The notes below the pieces were generated by a model. That model did not search any database, was not told the origin of the DNA, and saw only the letters and a list, made by a program, of their open reading frames with translations. Positions 37,067 through 48,660 of a DNA stretch of 64,000 nucleotides are shown here, piece by piece; the stretch's first letter is position 1; each line of letters begins with the position of its first letter. The position numbers and the translations under genes were made by a program. The stretch is from Balanoglossus misakiensis. Its lineage: Eukaryota; Hemichordata. The stretch covers positions 8,742,001 through 8,806,000 of the forward strand of contig CM082591.2 of the NCBI GenBank assembly GCA_040954595.2, in the 5' to 3' direction.

Positions 37067-37329
37067 AGACGTATTTCATGTGGGACCAAAATTTGTGTCC
37101 TAAACCCCTGCGTCGCTCACGGTGATTGGTAGCTCTAATGTCCCTATGTCCCCTTTCCGTTCAGTCATTGGCTGCCTATACGTCATTTCGTCTCATTAGT
37201 ATTTACTGTTCCGAATTCAGCTCATTCATTGGCTGCTTTACGTTCTTGTCCCTTGCCTCACTTTCGAGTGTTCATTGCCTCGTTCTTTTATGTGCTCCTC
37301 ACCGTCACGTAATATGCGGGACTAGCCAA
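37067..37329 (+). repeat. Left terminal inverted repeat of the Harbinger-like element
   Basis: Begins AGACGTATTTCATGTGGGAC and ends CGGGACTAGCCAA. Two subterminal CATTGGCTGC motifs could be transposase-binding sites. Matches 41026-41288 in reverse with a few mismatches. Confidence 0.9.
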
Positions 37330-37945
37330 TCATTACCAGACAGAGCATGGTCGAAACATATGTAAAGACTAAATTTGTTTTGCACCTGCGCTGCACCCTA
37401 TTGTTTGTCACCGTGTCATGAAGCTCCGGCGTCAAAGCTACGGGCCATTCCCTAGTCTTGCCCCAATACTGAAATGCGCGTCCGCTAGAACGTCATATGG
37501 ACGCGACGCTAATCACACAGTCGCTAGTGGCTTTGCCTGGCGCGGCGGCGCGTCGTATGCAGTATGAAAATTTCAATCCTTATCGACAGGCACAGCGACT
37601 GCCATAGAGTCTAGGTACCCCCTGAATGTCAAATATGTGTTGTTGTTTTTCTATTCCTAGAAAATAAAAACATATTTGGGCAGTATAAAGATAAAAAAAA
37701 AGATATCTTCAACAGCGGAACTCTGGGAAATGTTTGTGCTCTCGCTATTTGTTTCCTGGCAATTGTATTGGCATTTCCTTCAATATGTTTGCAATATGCT
37801 CTTTATCGATACAACATACTATCACTAAAAGGCTAAGTCTTCATGTAAGGGGCTGTTGCATTGGTGGTGGGGAATATTAAAAAAACCCAGATAAATGACA
37901 AATCTTAGGTGATAGATAAAACAATATTTTATTCGTGTTATGTGC

Positions 37946-39026
37946 TCACAATCTGTCTAAGTGGTCGTTGAGGCGATCCAGCGTGCGATTTACATTCGCC
38001 ATAGTGTCAGGGAGAGTGTTTCTCAAGAAGTCCACATATAATTCATGGGCCTCTCGCACTAGATGGTACAGCCGTCTTCTGCCCTGTTGTGGTCTCTCTT
38101 GGGCGTCCTCTGGTGCAGGGATCCCCCTCCCGTCGTCATCATCAGGATTGGGCTCCCTGTGATGGTCCAAGGGCTCATCGGCAGCAGGAGGTTCATCTTC
38201 TGGTAGAAGTGGTTGTGGCTGTGGTGGTGGTGGTGGTGCTTGTGTCGGTGGTGGTGGCGGTGGAGGCGCTTGCGGTAGCGGCTGTGGTGGTGGTGGTGGA
38301 GGCGCTTGTGTCGGCGGCGGGGGCAGTGGTGGTGTCGGTGGTCGTGGTGCCAGTGCTTGTACCGGTGCCCTATGCTCCGGTGTTCTCAGCGCCGCATACC
38401 TCATCTCCCGTTCACGCATTTGTCGGACGCTATAAACAAAAATTGCTGACTGATTACCAGGACGGCACATGAATATTAAAAATCGTACTGTATTTCATAG
38501 CTAGATTTCAATGATAGTGGAGATATCAATATTTGCCATACGTGTACTTGTGAATTATATTCAAAGAAACGGTCAAGACAAAATATGCAAATTAGCAGAG
38601 GAGTTACATAGAGAAACACAGAAACTTTGGCTGCGATAGATGCAATACGAAATTTCGTGCTTTTCTGGGAGACAATACCCGTCAAACTCACATTTCACAG
38701 ACTTCATGTGCATTCCCTGTTTGAGAAATACTCCCCTCGGTTTGAAACTATAATAAAACTTACTCTGAGATACGTTTAGCGACAACATCTCGAACACGCC
38801 GACGCAGTGGTTTCATCAGTCTGGTTTGATAGAGCCGTACTGCATTGGCTGGCATCCCACTGTTGGCCAAACGACCAGACTGTCTCATGAAATGGACAAT
38901 ATTTCCATAATTTGTATTATGGATTCTCATCCCGGCCCTAATCAAATTTATCTCGGCGTCCGTTACAACACAGCGTGGTGTACGCGTAGAAGCCATGGCT
39001 GTCGCGAAATGAATCGGATACGGCAA
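37946..39026 (-). CDS. Harbinger accessory DNA-binding-type protein, two exons
   Basis: Exon 1 is 39026-38764 and exon 2 is 38429-37946, joined by a 334-nt intron with donor GTAAGT and acceptor TTTATAG; phases agree (248 aa). A second start is at 38996 (MASTRTPRC). Residues about 20-85 form a basic helical region (TDAEINLIRAGMRIHN, then RLMKPLRRRVRD) as expected of the Myb/SANT-like partner that Harbinger transposases need for nuclear import and end binding (family knowledge). The middle is extremely Pro-rich (PPPTQAPPPPPPQP), followed by an acidic stretch and a basic C-terminal helix. The reading frame is intact, unlike the transposase. The DNA-binding assignment is inferred from context. 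Confidence 0.6.
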
Positions 39027-39433
39027 ATTGACTCCCTATTAATCTGCAGGTATCCCTCGTGTGATCGACTAATTTTACAGAATCGAATCAAAGTTTTATT
39101 GGCCATATGAATTATACATGATTTCTGGTCACATTAAACTTTGCTGAAAACTATTTCAAAAGGGTTGATGACATTAAAAGTAGAAAATAAATGGTTAATT
39201 TTCAGCCATACAAAAAATGAAAAGGGAAATAAGAAACAACTTGTGAATGCCTCCGTGTCTATTGGCATTCAAAATTGAACATCTGGAGTGCGATGTGATC
39301 CCACTCCTGCTTATTTGTGACTGGTCAACGGTCCGGTTATGCAAATGAAACTTTAGACATGTTAAAACTGTATTTCGCAACGCATGCTTAGAATAGGGTT
39401 GTACAAGTTAGTGTATGCGACAAATCCCACATC

Positions 39434-40609
39434 GTGAAAGCATCTTCAAACGGAACACCACAAACTTCAATATCATTCAAAATGCCGCTCCAGCGAAATC
39501 AAATATTGCTCCTCATATCTTGTATCCGAAGTATGATGGTGATATTGTCTATAGTCTCCGTGGTCATCCATCTCCCAATGTATTCTGAAGAACGGGAAGT
39601 GTATCATCTAGCGCAGTTGGTTGATGGTCTGTCGTTTATCCAGATCTTGACACGTCTGTTGTGTGTCATCCTGCGTCCACCTTTACGACGACCACCAACC
39701 ATATACAACCTGCTTTTTTCAAACGATGATGGTATTGGCCGAGGTAATGGCGTAGATGTTTGGACATCATTACAAGGACGTCCTCGCCATTTCTGGATGT
39801 TAACTGGAGAAACCATTCAATCGATGGAAGTTATCATACATGACCTGGAACCGAATCTACGTCGTCATCCTGCCATGGATTCAAGAAATCGTTTTCTTCT
39901 CACTTTTATTTGGCTACGGCATTATCCTACTCTAGACTTACTAGCAGCGTGGTTTGGGGTAAGCAACACGACTATTCATAGAGAAATACGTCACCTTCTC
40001 TCATTAATTTGGCATTACTTTCGACGTAGCGCTCACTGGCCATCGTTGGAACGCTTTGGACCACTACGTGGACAATGGGAACATTTTCCTAATGCCGTAG
40101 GTGCAATCGATGGTACTCTACATGAAATATATCGTCCCGAAGTTGAAGAACAGCATAACTTTTACAGTGGATACGCTCGTCATCATGCAATGAGCACCCA
40201 AGTTATTGTGGACAATCAATGTAACATTATTTTCATTCAGTCGGGATTTCTGGGACATGCTAATGATGCCCTGCAGTACAGATTGTTACCATCGATAGGG
40301 TTGAAAGGTGAATTGCAGATTCCACGAGATGTATATTTTTGAGCTGACCAAGGATACCCAAATATGTATCCGCTATTAACGAGATTTCCAACCCGTGAGT
40401 TGCGTGGTCCGTACCGCCCAAAGATGCTCGTATTCAATAGAGAATTTAATTTTGCCCGAGTTTATGTTGAACATGCCATAAAATATATGAAAACTTATAG
40501 GGCAATTAATTCTGTTTATCGGCACCCACGTTGGCTAATGCCGATTATTGTAGAAGTGTGCGCATTTTTAGCTCAGCGACATATCAGATTGTATCGTTTC
40601 ATGCGTTGA
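39434..40609 (+). pseudogene. Harbinger-type DDE transposase with one nonsense codon
   Basis: The frame is open from 39434 (first ATG 39482) to TGA at 40340-40342, and continues in the same frame to 40609. Family features: helix-turn-helix-like LLAAWFGVSNTTIHREI; first catalytic Asp in AIDGTLHEI (codon 40109); second in GHANDALQYR (codon 40265); third residue Glu in VEHAIKYMK (codon 40469). The stop falls in YF*ADQGYP, where relatives have a hydrophobic residue before ADxGYP, so a single base change broke it. It lies between the second Asp and the Glu, so the product would lack an active site. The N-terminal start is uncertain. Confidence 0.8.
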
Positions 40610-40705
40610 GTCTTGGCGCAAATCTACTAGCTAAGCTAAAGATCTTTAAAATAAAATAATGATGTGTTTTTTTGTACTTGTTATATTCGAAATATGCAAC
40701 TGCGC

Positions 40706-40709
<4 letters not shown>

Positions 40710-40744
<35 letters not shown>

Positions 40745-40747
40745 CGC
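40710..40747 (+). repeat. (GT)n(GC)n microsatellite
   Basis: Alternating purine-pyrimidine tract of TG repeats followed by CGCGCGCG inside the transposon, downstream of the transposase. Such tracts favour left-handed DNA. Confidence 0.95.
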
Positions 40748-41025
40748 AGAGACATTGGTATTACCGAGTACTTTTCAGCCACGCGATTTTATTTTTTGTG
40801 TTAGCTTGACAATGTGTTTGGTAATGGCAAAACAAACACTGAAAAGGGGACAAATGAAAAGATGGTTTAAAAATCGCAAAGTGTCAATATGCTCTTGGGG
40901 TTTCTGTTGCCCGAAACAGTTTCCATGATTCAATCACGTCGCTCCTAGGCCCACGTTTCATTTTAGTTGGGGAAAATTGGCGGCTTCACAAAGTCAAGAT
41001 TGAAACACCTGGAGTCTGGGAGTCT

Positions 41026-41288
41026 TTGGCTAGTCCCGCATATTACGTGACGGTGAGGAGCACATAAAAGAACGAGGCAATGAACACTCGAAAGTGAGGC
41101 AAGGGACCAGAACGTAAAGCAGCCAATGAATGAGCTGAATTCGAAATAGTAAATACTAATGAGACGAAATGACGTATAGGCAGCCAATGACTGCACGGAA
41201 AGGGGACATAGGGACATTAGAGCTACCAATCACCGTGAGCGACGCAGGGGTTTATGACACAAATTTTGGTCCCACATGAAATACGTCT
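41026..41288 (-). repeat. Right terminal inverted repeat of the Harbinger-like element
   Basis: Reverse complement of the left terminal repeat; its outer end reads GAAATACGTCT on the plus strand. Confidence 0.9.
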
Positions 41289-43504
41289 TTTACAACACAC
41301 ACCGACTTGACCTGTGGCCGCAGTTGCAGCCTCCTCGACGACCTAACCCAAGCATTTTACGATCTCGGGTATCGTGGTCTGACTGACCAAACTGACACAA
41401 AAGTATTATAGTGTGCACAACACAAGGCACATCAAACCCCTTGCTCAGACACCGGAAGTTTGCAGTTCGCTTGCCTGGTTTGAAATGCGTGGTTGTGGTA
41501 GAAATTACCCACTGTGCCCCCCCCCCCCCCCCGATTTTTATTGTGTAGACGATGATGCACTCACACTCAAGAAGCAAATGAGATATTCTTTCGAATGCGA
41601 GCATGTTCCAGAGCGTTCTAAAGAAATAAAATATGCAGCTGTAGCATGTATGCATATTCATTAGTGTGTCGTAATGCTAACTTTGGTCTGTGATTGGGTA
41701 ACACGTTCTACTCACCATAACAACAGGTGATCATTGACCCGTTTCCGGTGTGCGACGCCGTGTATTGACCACTTTCCTTCTACTTGCCGCGGGATCAAGA
41801 CGTCTTTTCGGTAAGCTCATATTCCAGTCGTTGCTTTTAGTACAATCGCCTATATAGCTACGTTACCGTCGCTCGATTGTTTTGTCTGGTATTGGGTGAT
41901 TTGCAGCTATCCGTACAACACCTTGTAGTTGTACAGAAGTAGGTCTAATTCCAGAAACTATTCCGAGCTACGGGCGTGCAGCTAGCCTCTCGGCTATTCT
42001 GGGTATGGCTGCGCTGGCTCCCGAATCAGGAGACCAGGAAGTCATAATCGAGAAAGTCTAGTCATATTTATAGGGTTATATTTTGTGAGAATTTTATTGC
42101 TAGGCCTCTTGCCTAAGCGCACGTAGGGCCAGTTTGTGAGATTGAAAAGGATATCAGCGCTGCAGGATGTTTAGTGTCAAAATAGTCGACCATACTGTCG
42201 AACGGTTGTGGCAAAATGGCACGTCACTGTGGCGACATAAGGTACGGGTAGAACGTTTTTCTCCGGAAAGTCTCTTTGCTGGTGGACGGAACGATAGTTC
42301 CATACGTATAGTTTTTGTTTAGCGGAAGGTCGGAAGACGACGTATCTTTCCATGCATAATTCCATACGTTTTTTGAGGTTTTTATATGAGACAACTCGGT
42401 ATTTGCAAGGTTTTTTTATTTTACGGTTTAAACGTGGTTGCTGTATTTTCGCTTTTCTGTTTGTTTGTTTTTTCGTAACCTTTTTACTGTTTACATGTGG
42501 TTGGCGTATTTTCGCTTTTCTGGTGAGATTTCCACCTCTCCGTTGTCATACTTAAAAAATTATGCTAATTTTTATTGGGAAAACCGATAAAATCAAAACC
42601 ACAAATAAAGAAAATGTCTTAAACATTTTAACTCAGGCATTGTAATCTGTTTGTTGGTGATAACCCTTTTAGCTTTGAGAGATAACCAATTTGATGTTTT
42701 AGTAAAGCCAATTCTTTGGCCAGGGTGACAAGCATTTTTTCTCCAAGAGTCGTGTTGCTTTGAATCATACTTTTGTATGTGTGGTCCCAGTTGATGAAAA
42801 CCTGGTTGATGAAAAATGTGCATATTTATAATTTTGTAGCAATTTTTGCCATTTTTGGTCAAAAAATGTTTTCTCTAAAACCGCTGGTGAGATTGCTTTC
42901 AAATTTTGTAGGCCTGTTCCTTAATGATAATTAAATGAGATGTTTAAAAAAAATACTTGAAATTTACATATTTGCGTTTTGTGTGTGAAAGTTGTGGAAT
43001 TTTTCATCAAAAATTATTTTCTTTCAAACTGCATGTCAGATTGCCTTGAGCTATGGTAGGCATGTTCCCTGAAGCGATTGAAGTAAGATATTGTACAATT
43101 TTGGAGAAAATACTGATTTTTTCTGAAACTGCATATGGGATTGCTTTGAAATTTGATACGAATATTCGAATGGGTAACCCAAGTTTTTGTCTCATTGTGT
43201 TGATTACCCTATACTGAGACTCACTAAGTACACTATATGTTTATATTACTAGGGAGTTTAGAATCCAATATGGCCACCATACGAAGTGGGACATTTTGTG
43301 TAATTTGATTGATTTCTAAACTTGTCATATTTTAATTTCTCGATCTTGCAAATAAAAATAAAATGCCAAAAACTGAGTAACTTTCGTTTCTTCCCGCTTG
43401 TTAACGTCATATGTTGGTGTTGCCATTAAAGTCTTTTTCCTCCTACTGGGAAAGTGGCTAGAGTCAATCAGTGCATAATTTGCAAAGAGCTCATCGAGTC
43501 ATTT
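41289..43504. other. Intergenic DNA, possible first exon near 41740-41810
   Basis: A C-run at 41517-41532; a locally CpG-rich stretch from 41740 ending at a good donor (CTTTTCG|GTAAGC, 41811) that could be an untranslated first exon on the plus strand; and copies of the GAAATTTGGTAGG-type dispersed repeat at 42870-43180. No coding gene recognised. Confidence 0.3.
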
Positions 43505-46500
43505 CAAAATATATATATATATTTATTGCTCTTAAAGGCCTCCGGCCCATATTGCAACATTAGATTATAAATACAAAAAATATATACATCATGAGAGTGA
43601 GTACTTTACATGGTTATAAAGATTTCTTCTCTCAATTTATACGCCTTATATACAAATAGTGCCAGCTTGAAAATGACTGTGCTATTGGAGGAAGACATTA
43701 GTGCATAAAACTTTTCAATCGTTGGCTGTGAATAAGACCATTGTGGTAAATGTTGGAGTCTTAAATTGTGATATAAAGGGCAAATACAAATGAAATGAAA
43801 TTCGTTCTCTATTTCATGTGAGTCACAAATTTGACATATTCTATCTTCGAGAGCAACGCCCTGGGCTCTACCTTTTTCAATTTCTAAATCTAGCCCAGAG
43901 CTTCTGAGACAGGCAAGTGCTCTCTTGAACCTGAAGAACATGTTCGATGTTAAATAATCTTCTGTGTGGAATAAAAATTTAAAATTACAATACACACGGA
44001 GTTTGTCTTTACTACACACTTCTGCATGCCAGTTTTGTTTAAAAATATCCATAGCTCTTTGTGTAAAATGTTGGAGGAAGACATTGAAATCTCCCGGACC
44101 TTGCCAAAACCAGACTTCCCCAAAACCATGCTCACAAAGTAAATGTTTAACATGGGTAGCCCAGGATTCTTTGTTATTTTCATCGAGTGATATAGCTAGC
44201 TGATATGCATGCTTAGCAATTCTGTTTTGGGGCATATTTAGAAGTTTATACCAATATGATAAAACCTTTTTAAAACTATGTATGAAAATTGGGAATCTAC
44301 CACATTCCCCTAAAACAAAGACATCCGGGGTAGTAGATTTGATTCCCATGAAAGCTTTACAGTATTTAAGGTGGACTCGTTCAACTACACTATACATGCG
44401 GTAACCCCAAATTTCAGCCCCATATGTCAAAATTGGTAATACCATGGTATCAAAAAGCTTAAAGTATTCTTGAAAAGTCAAAGGACAAGTATTTCTAATC
44501 ATACAGAGAATACAACCCATAGCTTTCCTAGCTTGATCTGCTAAGGTAAGTACAGCTTTACTCCAAACATTACGACTAGATATCATAAGCCAAAGGTATT
44601 TGTAATAACTTACAGTTTTCACTTTTTGTCCATTAAAAACCCATTTTTCACTTTTTTTCAGAATGCCCCCTCGCCTAAAAACAATGACATGTGATTTGTT
44701 AAGATTTACATTCATTTTCCACTTAGCACAGAAAGACTCTAAAACTCGAAGCAGATTTTGTAATCGTCCTGGGGTGTCACTAAATATTGTTACATCGTCA
44801 GCATACAAAAGTGAAAATAAATCGTACAAATCTTGTGTCAGTTGTATACCTCCCTGGTCCGAATTTTCTAACATGGTATTTAATTCATTTATAAAAAGCG
44901 AAAACAAAAAGGGACTCAACATGCATCCCTGACGCACGCCAACAGAACACTGAAAATAGTTAGTTCTCCCTTGTTGGGATTTTACACAGGATTTAAGCCC
45001 ATGGTACATTGACTTAAGAATATTAAACATTTTGCCCTGTACACCCTCAGTGGACAGTCTGTACAGCAACAAATTGTGATTTACAGTGTCGAAAGCCTTA
45101 CTGAAATCTATAAATGCACAATAAAAGCGTCCCCTTGATCTACAAAGATACTTTTGAACCATGACATGTAACGTAAAGATGTTATCAATGGTGCTATAAC
45201 CACGTCTGAAGCCAGTCTGACACTCAGTAATGCAACCGATCATCTCTGCCCATTTAGTCAATCTCTGGTTCAAGATAAAAGTAAAAATTTTACCAATCGA
45301 GTCCAGAAGCGTTATGCCTCGGAAATTATTTGGGTCATGAAAACTACCCTTCTTATGTAGCGGGACTATGATACCCATACTCCAGTCTCTTGGAAATACA
45401 CCAGCATCAAAAACGGCATTAAACAGAAAGTGTAATACAGGCATAAGACTATTTTTAGCATCTCTGTAAAATTCATTTGGTAAGCCATCAGGACCAGGTG
45501 ATTTACCAGTTTTAAGCATATCCAAAGCATACAATATCTCATCGTTGCTAATAGGATGGTTGAGAATGTCCTCATTGGAGGTTTCATCTCCGTGAGAGAA
45601 TTCAATGGTTTCAAGAAAATTTTCCACACTGATATCAAAATTGGTTTTCTGGTAGACAGGGTTGTGCAATTTATCAAAGTGCTCCATCCAGTCAGCAGCT
45701 GAGATATTGGAGAGGGGTTTTTGACCCCCCTTAAAATATTTAACTCGTTTCCAAATGTTCTCCCCATTGTTACAGAATGAAGAATAAAAATTTTCTTTGT
45801 TGATTCTACACAGAGATTTAAACGTTTCCTTGCGATCCTTATAATTTTTTAAACTCTCCTGGTCATTTAAATCTCTGAAATAACGGAGGGCTTTGTACAT
45901 ATTCATTTTAGCTATTTCACAATCTTTGTTGAACCATTTTGGCTGCAATACTCTCTTTGTAACATTCCTAGTCTTGACAGTAAACTTATGGAAGCCTGCT
46001 GCAGCCCATGTCAATAAAGCATACACTTTTGAAGTCAACTCATTTATATCATTCCTCCCGGAATCAAGAATACAACTGATATGTTGTTGACCCTCCGGTG
46101 AGGTGACCTTTTCATTAAATTTACCCCTTTTCTCATTATCCCACTTAAAAAATGTATAGTCGTGAAAAGCTGAGCCTTGGACTCTTTGTGTATTTTCAGG
46201 AAGACATGACAATTCAATATTCATGGTACATGACAAAGGGAAGTGATCAGAGTCACTCCTATCTTCAACATTAAAATCTGAAACATGTTTAAATAAATCG
46301 CTGGACACAATCATATAATCCACTACACTGGTCCCCCTGTTAGCAATACAAGTAAAGTTACCAGCCAGATCCCTCCCACATCTTCCATTCAAAAAATGAA
46401 TGGAATGATCCCTGCACAATTCTAATAATCTTCTTCCAAAAGTATTACTCACAGCATCTTTTGATTTACGTTCTATATCAAATTCATCAACCTCATAATT

Positions 46501-46810
46501 ATCAAATGCTACAGGTACATGTTGAATAGAATCATTGATAATATAATCATAATCTTGTGCCGTTCTTGCGTTGAAATCGCCCATTAGAAACAGATGACTA
46601 TCGGGATAGTTTACTTGCAGATCTGAAATCTGATTTCCCAGCATTTCGATCCCATTTTTTTCAAAATTGTAGCTCTTGGAACCCTCTGGTGGGATGTACA
46701 GACATCCCAAAATAACATTTTTTGAGAAGCCAAATTTGTTACCATTTAGCATAAGAAAAATTGAATCAGTGCATAATGGCAGCATTACATGGCACTGAAT
46801 AAATGGCAGG
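43505..46810 (-). mobile_element. Nearly complete jockey/CR1-like LINE
   Basis: One long ORF2 plus a roughly 100-nt 3' UTR ending in AATAAATATATATATATA (plus-strand 43505-43540). On the 5' side the frame closes at a TAA about 25 nt before the first ATG, and the N-terminal third of the endonuclease is absent, so the copy is 5'-truncated. No ORF1 is seen upstream. Confidence 0.8.
43606..46785 (-). CDS. LINE ORF2: endonuclease (partial) and reverse transcriptase, 1059 aa
   Basis: Target-primed reverse transcription enzyme of a non-LTR retrotransposon. Residues 1-200 are the second half of an AP endonuclease domain (GDFNAR, SDHFPLSC); the N-terminal catalytic Asn and Glu region is missing. Reverse transcriptase motifs follow in order: KTGKSPGPDGLPNEFYR, IIVPLHKKGS, TGFRRGYST, FIDFSKAFDTVNH, VRQGCMLSPFLFSLF, LLYADDVTIFSD (plus-strand about 44790-44806) and the thumb region with YKYLWLMISSR. 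The usual Gly in YKYLGL is Trp here. The C-terminus has a Cys/His motif (CQICDSHEIENEFHFICICP), typical of this clade. No frameshift or stop in 1059 codons suggests a recent insertion. Confidence 0.9.
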   Translation of the reverse strand: MLPLCTDSIFLMLNGNKFGFSKNVILGCLYIPPEGSKSYNFEKNGIEMLGNQISDLQVNYPDSHLFLMGDFNARTAQDYDYIINDSIQHVPVAFDNYEVDEFDIERKSKDAVSNTFGRRLLELCRDHSIHFLNGRCGRDLAGNFTCIANRGTSVVDYMIVSSDLFKHVSDFNVEDRSDSDHFPLSCTMNIELSCLPENTQRVQGSAFHDYTFFKWDNEKRGKFNEKVTSPEGQQHISCILDSGRNDINELTSKVYALLTWAAAGFHKFTVKTRNVTKRVLQPKWFNKDCEIAKMNMYKALRYFRDLNDQESLKNYKDRKETFKSLCRINKENFYSSFCNNGENIWKRVKYFKGGQKPLSNISAADWMEHFDKLHNPVYQKTNFDISVENFLETIEFSHGDETSNEDILNHPISNDEILYALDMLKTGKSPGPDGLPNEFYRDAKNSLMPVLHFLFNAVFDAGVFPRDWSMGIIVPLHKKGSFHDPNNFRGITLLDSIGKIFTFILNQRLTKWAEMIGCITECQTGFRRGYSTIDNIFTLHVMVQKYLCRSRGRFYCAFIDFSKAFDTVNHNLLLYRLSTEGVQGKMFNILKSMYHGLKSCVKSQQGRTNYFQCSVGVRQGCMLSPFLFSLFINELNTMLENSDQGGIQLTQDLYDLFSLLYADDVTIFSDTPGRLQNLLRVLESFCAKWKMNVNLNKSHVIVFRRGGILKKSEKWVFNGQKVKTVSYYKYLWLMISSRNVWSKAVLTLADQARKAMGCILCMIRNTCPLTFQEYFKLFDTMVLPILTYGAEIWGYRMYSVVERVHLKYCKAFMGIKSTTPDVFVLGECGRFPIFIHSFKKVLSYWYKLLNMPQNRIAKHAYQLAISLDENNKESWATHVKHLLCEHGFGEVWFWQGPGDFNVFLQHFTQRAMDIFKQNWHAEVCSKDKLRVYCNFKFLFHTEDYLTSNMFFRFKRALACLRSSGLDLEIEKGRAQGVALEDRICQICDSHEIENEFHFICICPLYHNLRLQHLPQWSYSQPTIEKFYALMSSSNSTVIFKLALFVYKAYKLREEIFITM

Positions 46811-47170
46811 GGTGTTTACATCTCTTTATTTTTTTCACTTAAACCATTATAAATCTCTAACAGTATATAATAATATTGTGTATGCAACTTGGAGATGAGT
46901 TTCACTTCAAGTTCTTTTTAGTAAAGTCTGGGAAGTGACATGTCTTCAAAGTGACTGATGTTATCTGCTAAGAGCTGAATGCCCATGGGTGTTCTTTCCT
47001 AGATTATACATTTTCTTATCATTTCATAGACCTGTGTATAATTATAATTTCAGTTATATATTCTAGTTTGAGTTTAGGTAGAGTATGCATGGAATTAAGT
47101 AATTATTCTGTAATTACCCAACCAAATATGTTGTCTAACTAATGGATATTTTGATTCTTTATTTGCACAG

Positions 47171-47394
47171 GCAACATTATTGAAGTAGCATTGAGAGTAG
47201 TTGATAATATAGCAGAGCTTCTAACTGGAAAGAAGAGCTTAGTAAATTTATCAGCTCATAACATTCCTTTAACCAATGAACTTTATATGAACTTACACAC
47301 CTGCGTTAAAGATACAGGGATTAATGTTCAGGAAACCTTACCAGCTCTAGTACATTTATTTGAGCCAGAAATTGAATTACCAAAAAATCTGTAA
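47171..47394 (+). CDS. Candidate terminal coding exon, unidentified gene
   Basis: Follows a strong acceptor (CTTTATTTGCACAG) and is open for 74 codons to a stop: NIIEVALRVVDNIAELLTG, then KKSLVNLSAHNIPLTNE and ending EIELPKNL. The composition looks like an ordinary helical protein. No upstream exon or family recognised; the LINE on its left may sit in its last intron. Confidence 0.4.
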
Positions 47395-47864
47395 TTTCGT
47401 AAAGACACAGTCAGAAAAGAAATAGAGAAAGCCAGCAAGGAAGGGAGAAAAGTGGAATACATGAAAGACACAGTTTGCTTAAAATACGTGTGTGTGCAGT
47501 AAAAACCGTATGGTGCAACGGCATCCATTTTCATGATTTACAGCCAGCCAGTCTTTCCATGCATATCATACCAAAATTTAATATGAAATTCTTGTTAATG
47601 GTAATAGTCTACAAGGATAGTACAGGTGACATGTAGAAATTAAACTATCCAACTTTCTCCACTTTTGATATCCGCTCGACACAGGCAAGCATAAGGGCCG
47701 ATCTGAGACTTTGACTTGAATGATGGCAATTTTTGCCGTCCAGAAGTAACTGTATAAAATATTATTTTGGTAGTAATATCAGCTTTATGATTGCTAAAAA
47801 TTTACAAGAATTTAAATATTTCCGCTTACTACAGTGATTGAACTGATTTTCAGCAAATTGCAGT

Positions 47865-47960
47865 GTATAATAATAATAATAATATTTATTTCTTACACGC
47901 ACTACACATACGTCTCAGTGCGAGTTACAAAAGACGGTGAAAAAAGAATCATAAAAGCAG
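47865..47960 (-). mobile_element. Short LINE 3'-end-like tail
   Basis: Read on the minus strand, TTGTAACTCGCACTGAGACG runs into AATAAATATT(ATT)n, the usual structure of a truncated CR1-like 3' end. No coding part remains. Confidence 0.35.
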
Positions 47961-48660
47961 CAGAAAAATTATTAACAAATATTGCCATCTAATGAAATGT
48001 CAACCCAATATGGCCGCCCATTTGCTATGTTAAAATGCTGGGTTAACCATATTTGAGAGCCTGGGAATTTAAATTATAATCCAGATATCAAAAACTTAAG
48101 TCACTATGTGTATCTGCACATACATTGTAATATAATCTGAAAAATTCTTAACAATTAGATCAAACCTGATTGAGATACGGAACATCAAAAATTGCAAATT
48201 TTCATATTTTACCATGGTGCCATGCAAAAAGTAGAGATATATTTTTTACAAGATGATCTCCTGTAAAACTGAAAGACGTAATCTTCTGTGAATCTTGCAT
48301 TTTTATATAATTGGGTAAAATTCTTTGAAAAATGTTGAAGATACTTGAGAATCTCAGTATTATTTGATGCCTTTGTACCTTGAAAACCGGGGAACCGATT
48401 TTGATAATTTTCTTTATTATAACCTACTAAGATATCTGTAATAAAAATGGAGAAAGTACCCTATATTTTCTGTAAAGTACGCCCTCACAGGCCATGTAAA
48501 CTGGGGGGTCCAATAAGACCGTCTGGCAAACAAATGATTAATTCAACGCGCCATGTGAGCTGAGCTGAGTTGGTCTGAGTTGCGTATCACACAGACTTAG
48601 GCTGAATTTCAGTGGAGTAACCAGTCCGTTTTAGATTTACCAAGCCACCACGTATTGTGT

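Larger units (their letters stand above)
37067..41288. mobile_element. Two-gene PIF/Harbinger-like DNA transposon
   Basis: Bounded by 263-bp inverted repeats (37067-37329 and 41026-41288) that are near-identical. Inside are a minus-strand spliced accessory gene and a plus-strand DDE transposase, divergently transcribed from a gap of about 0.4 kb. Two genes, one transposase and one DNA-binding partner, is the known Harbinger organisation. I could not identify a clean 3-bp target duplication at the outer ends, so either the ends are slightly off or the target site has decayed. Confidence 0.8.

Noticed and set aside
37126-37365. Frame in the Harbinger terminus, mirrored at 40963-41229
   Set aside because: It is the inverted terminal repeat read in translation, not a gene.
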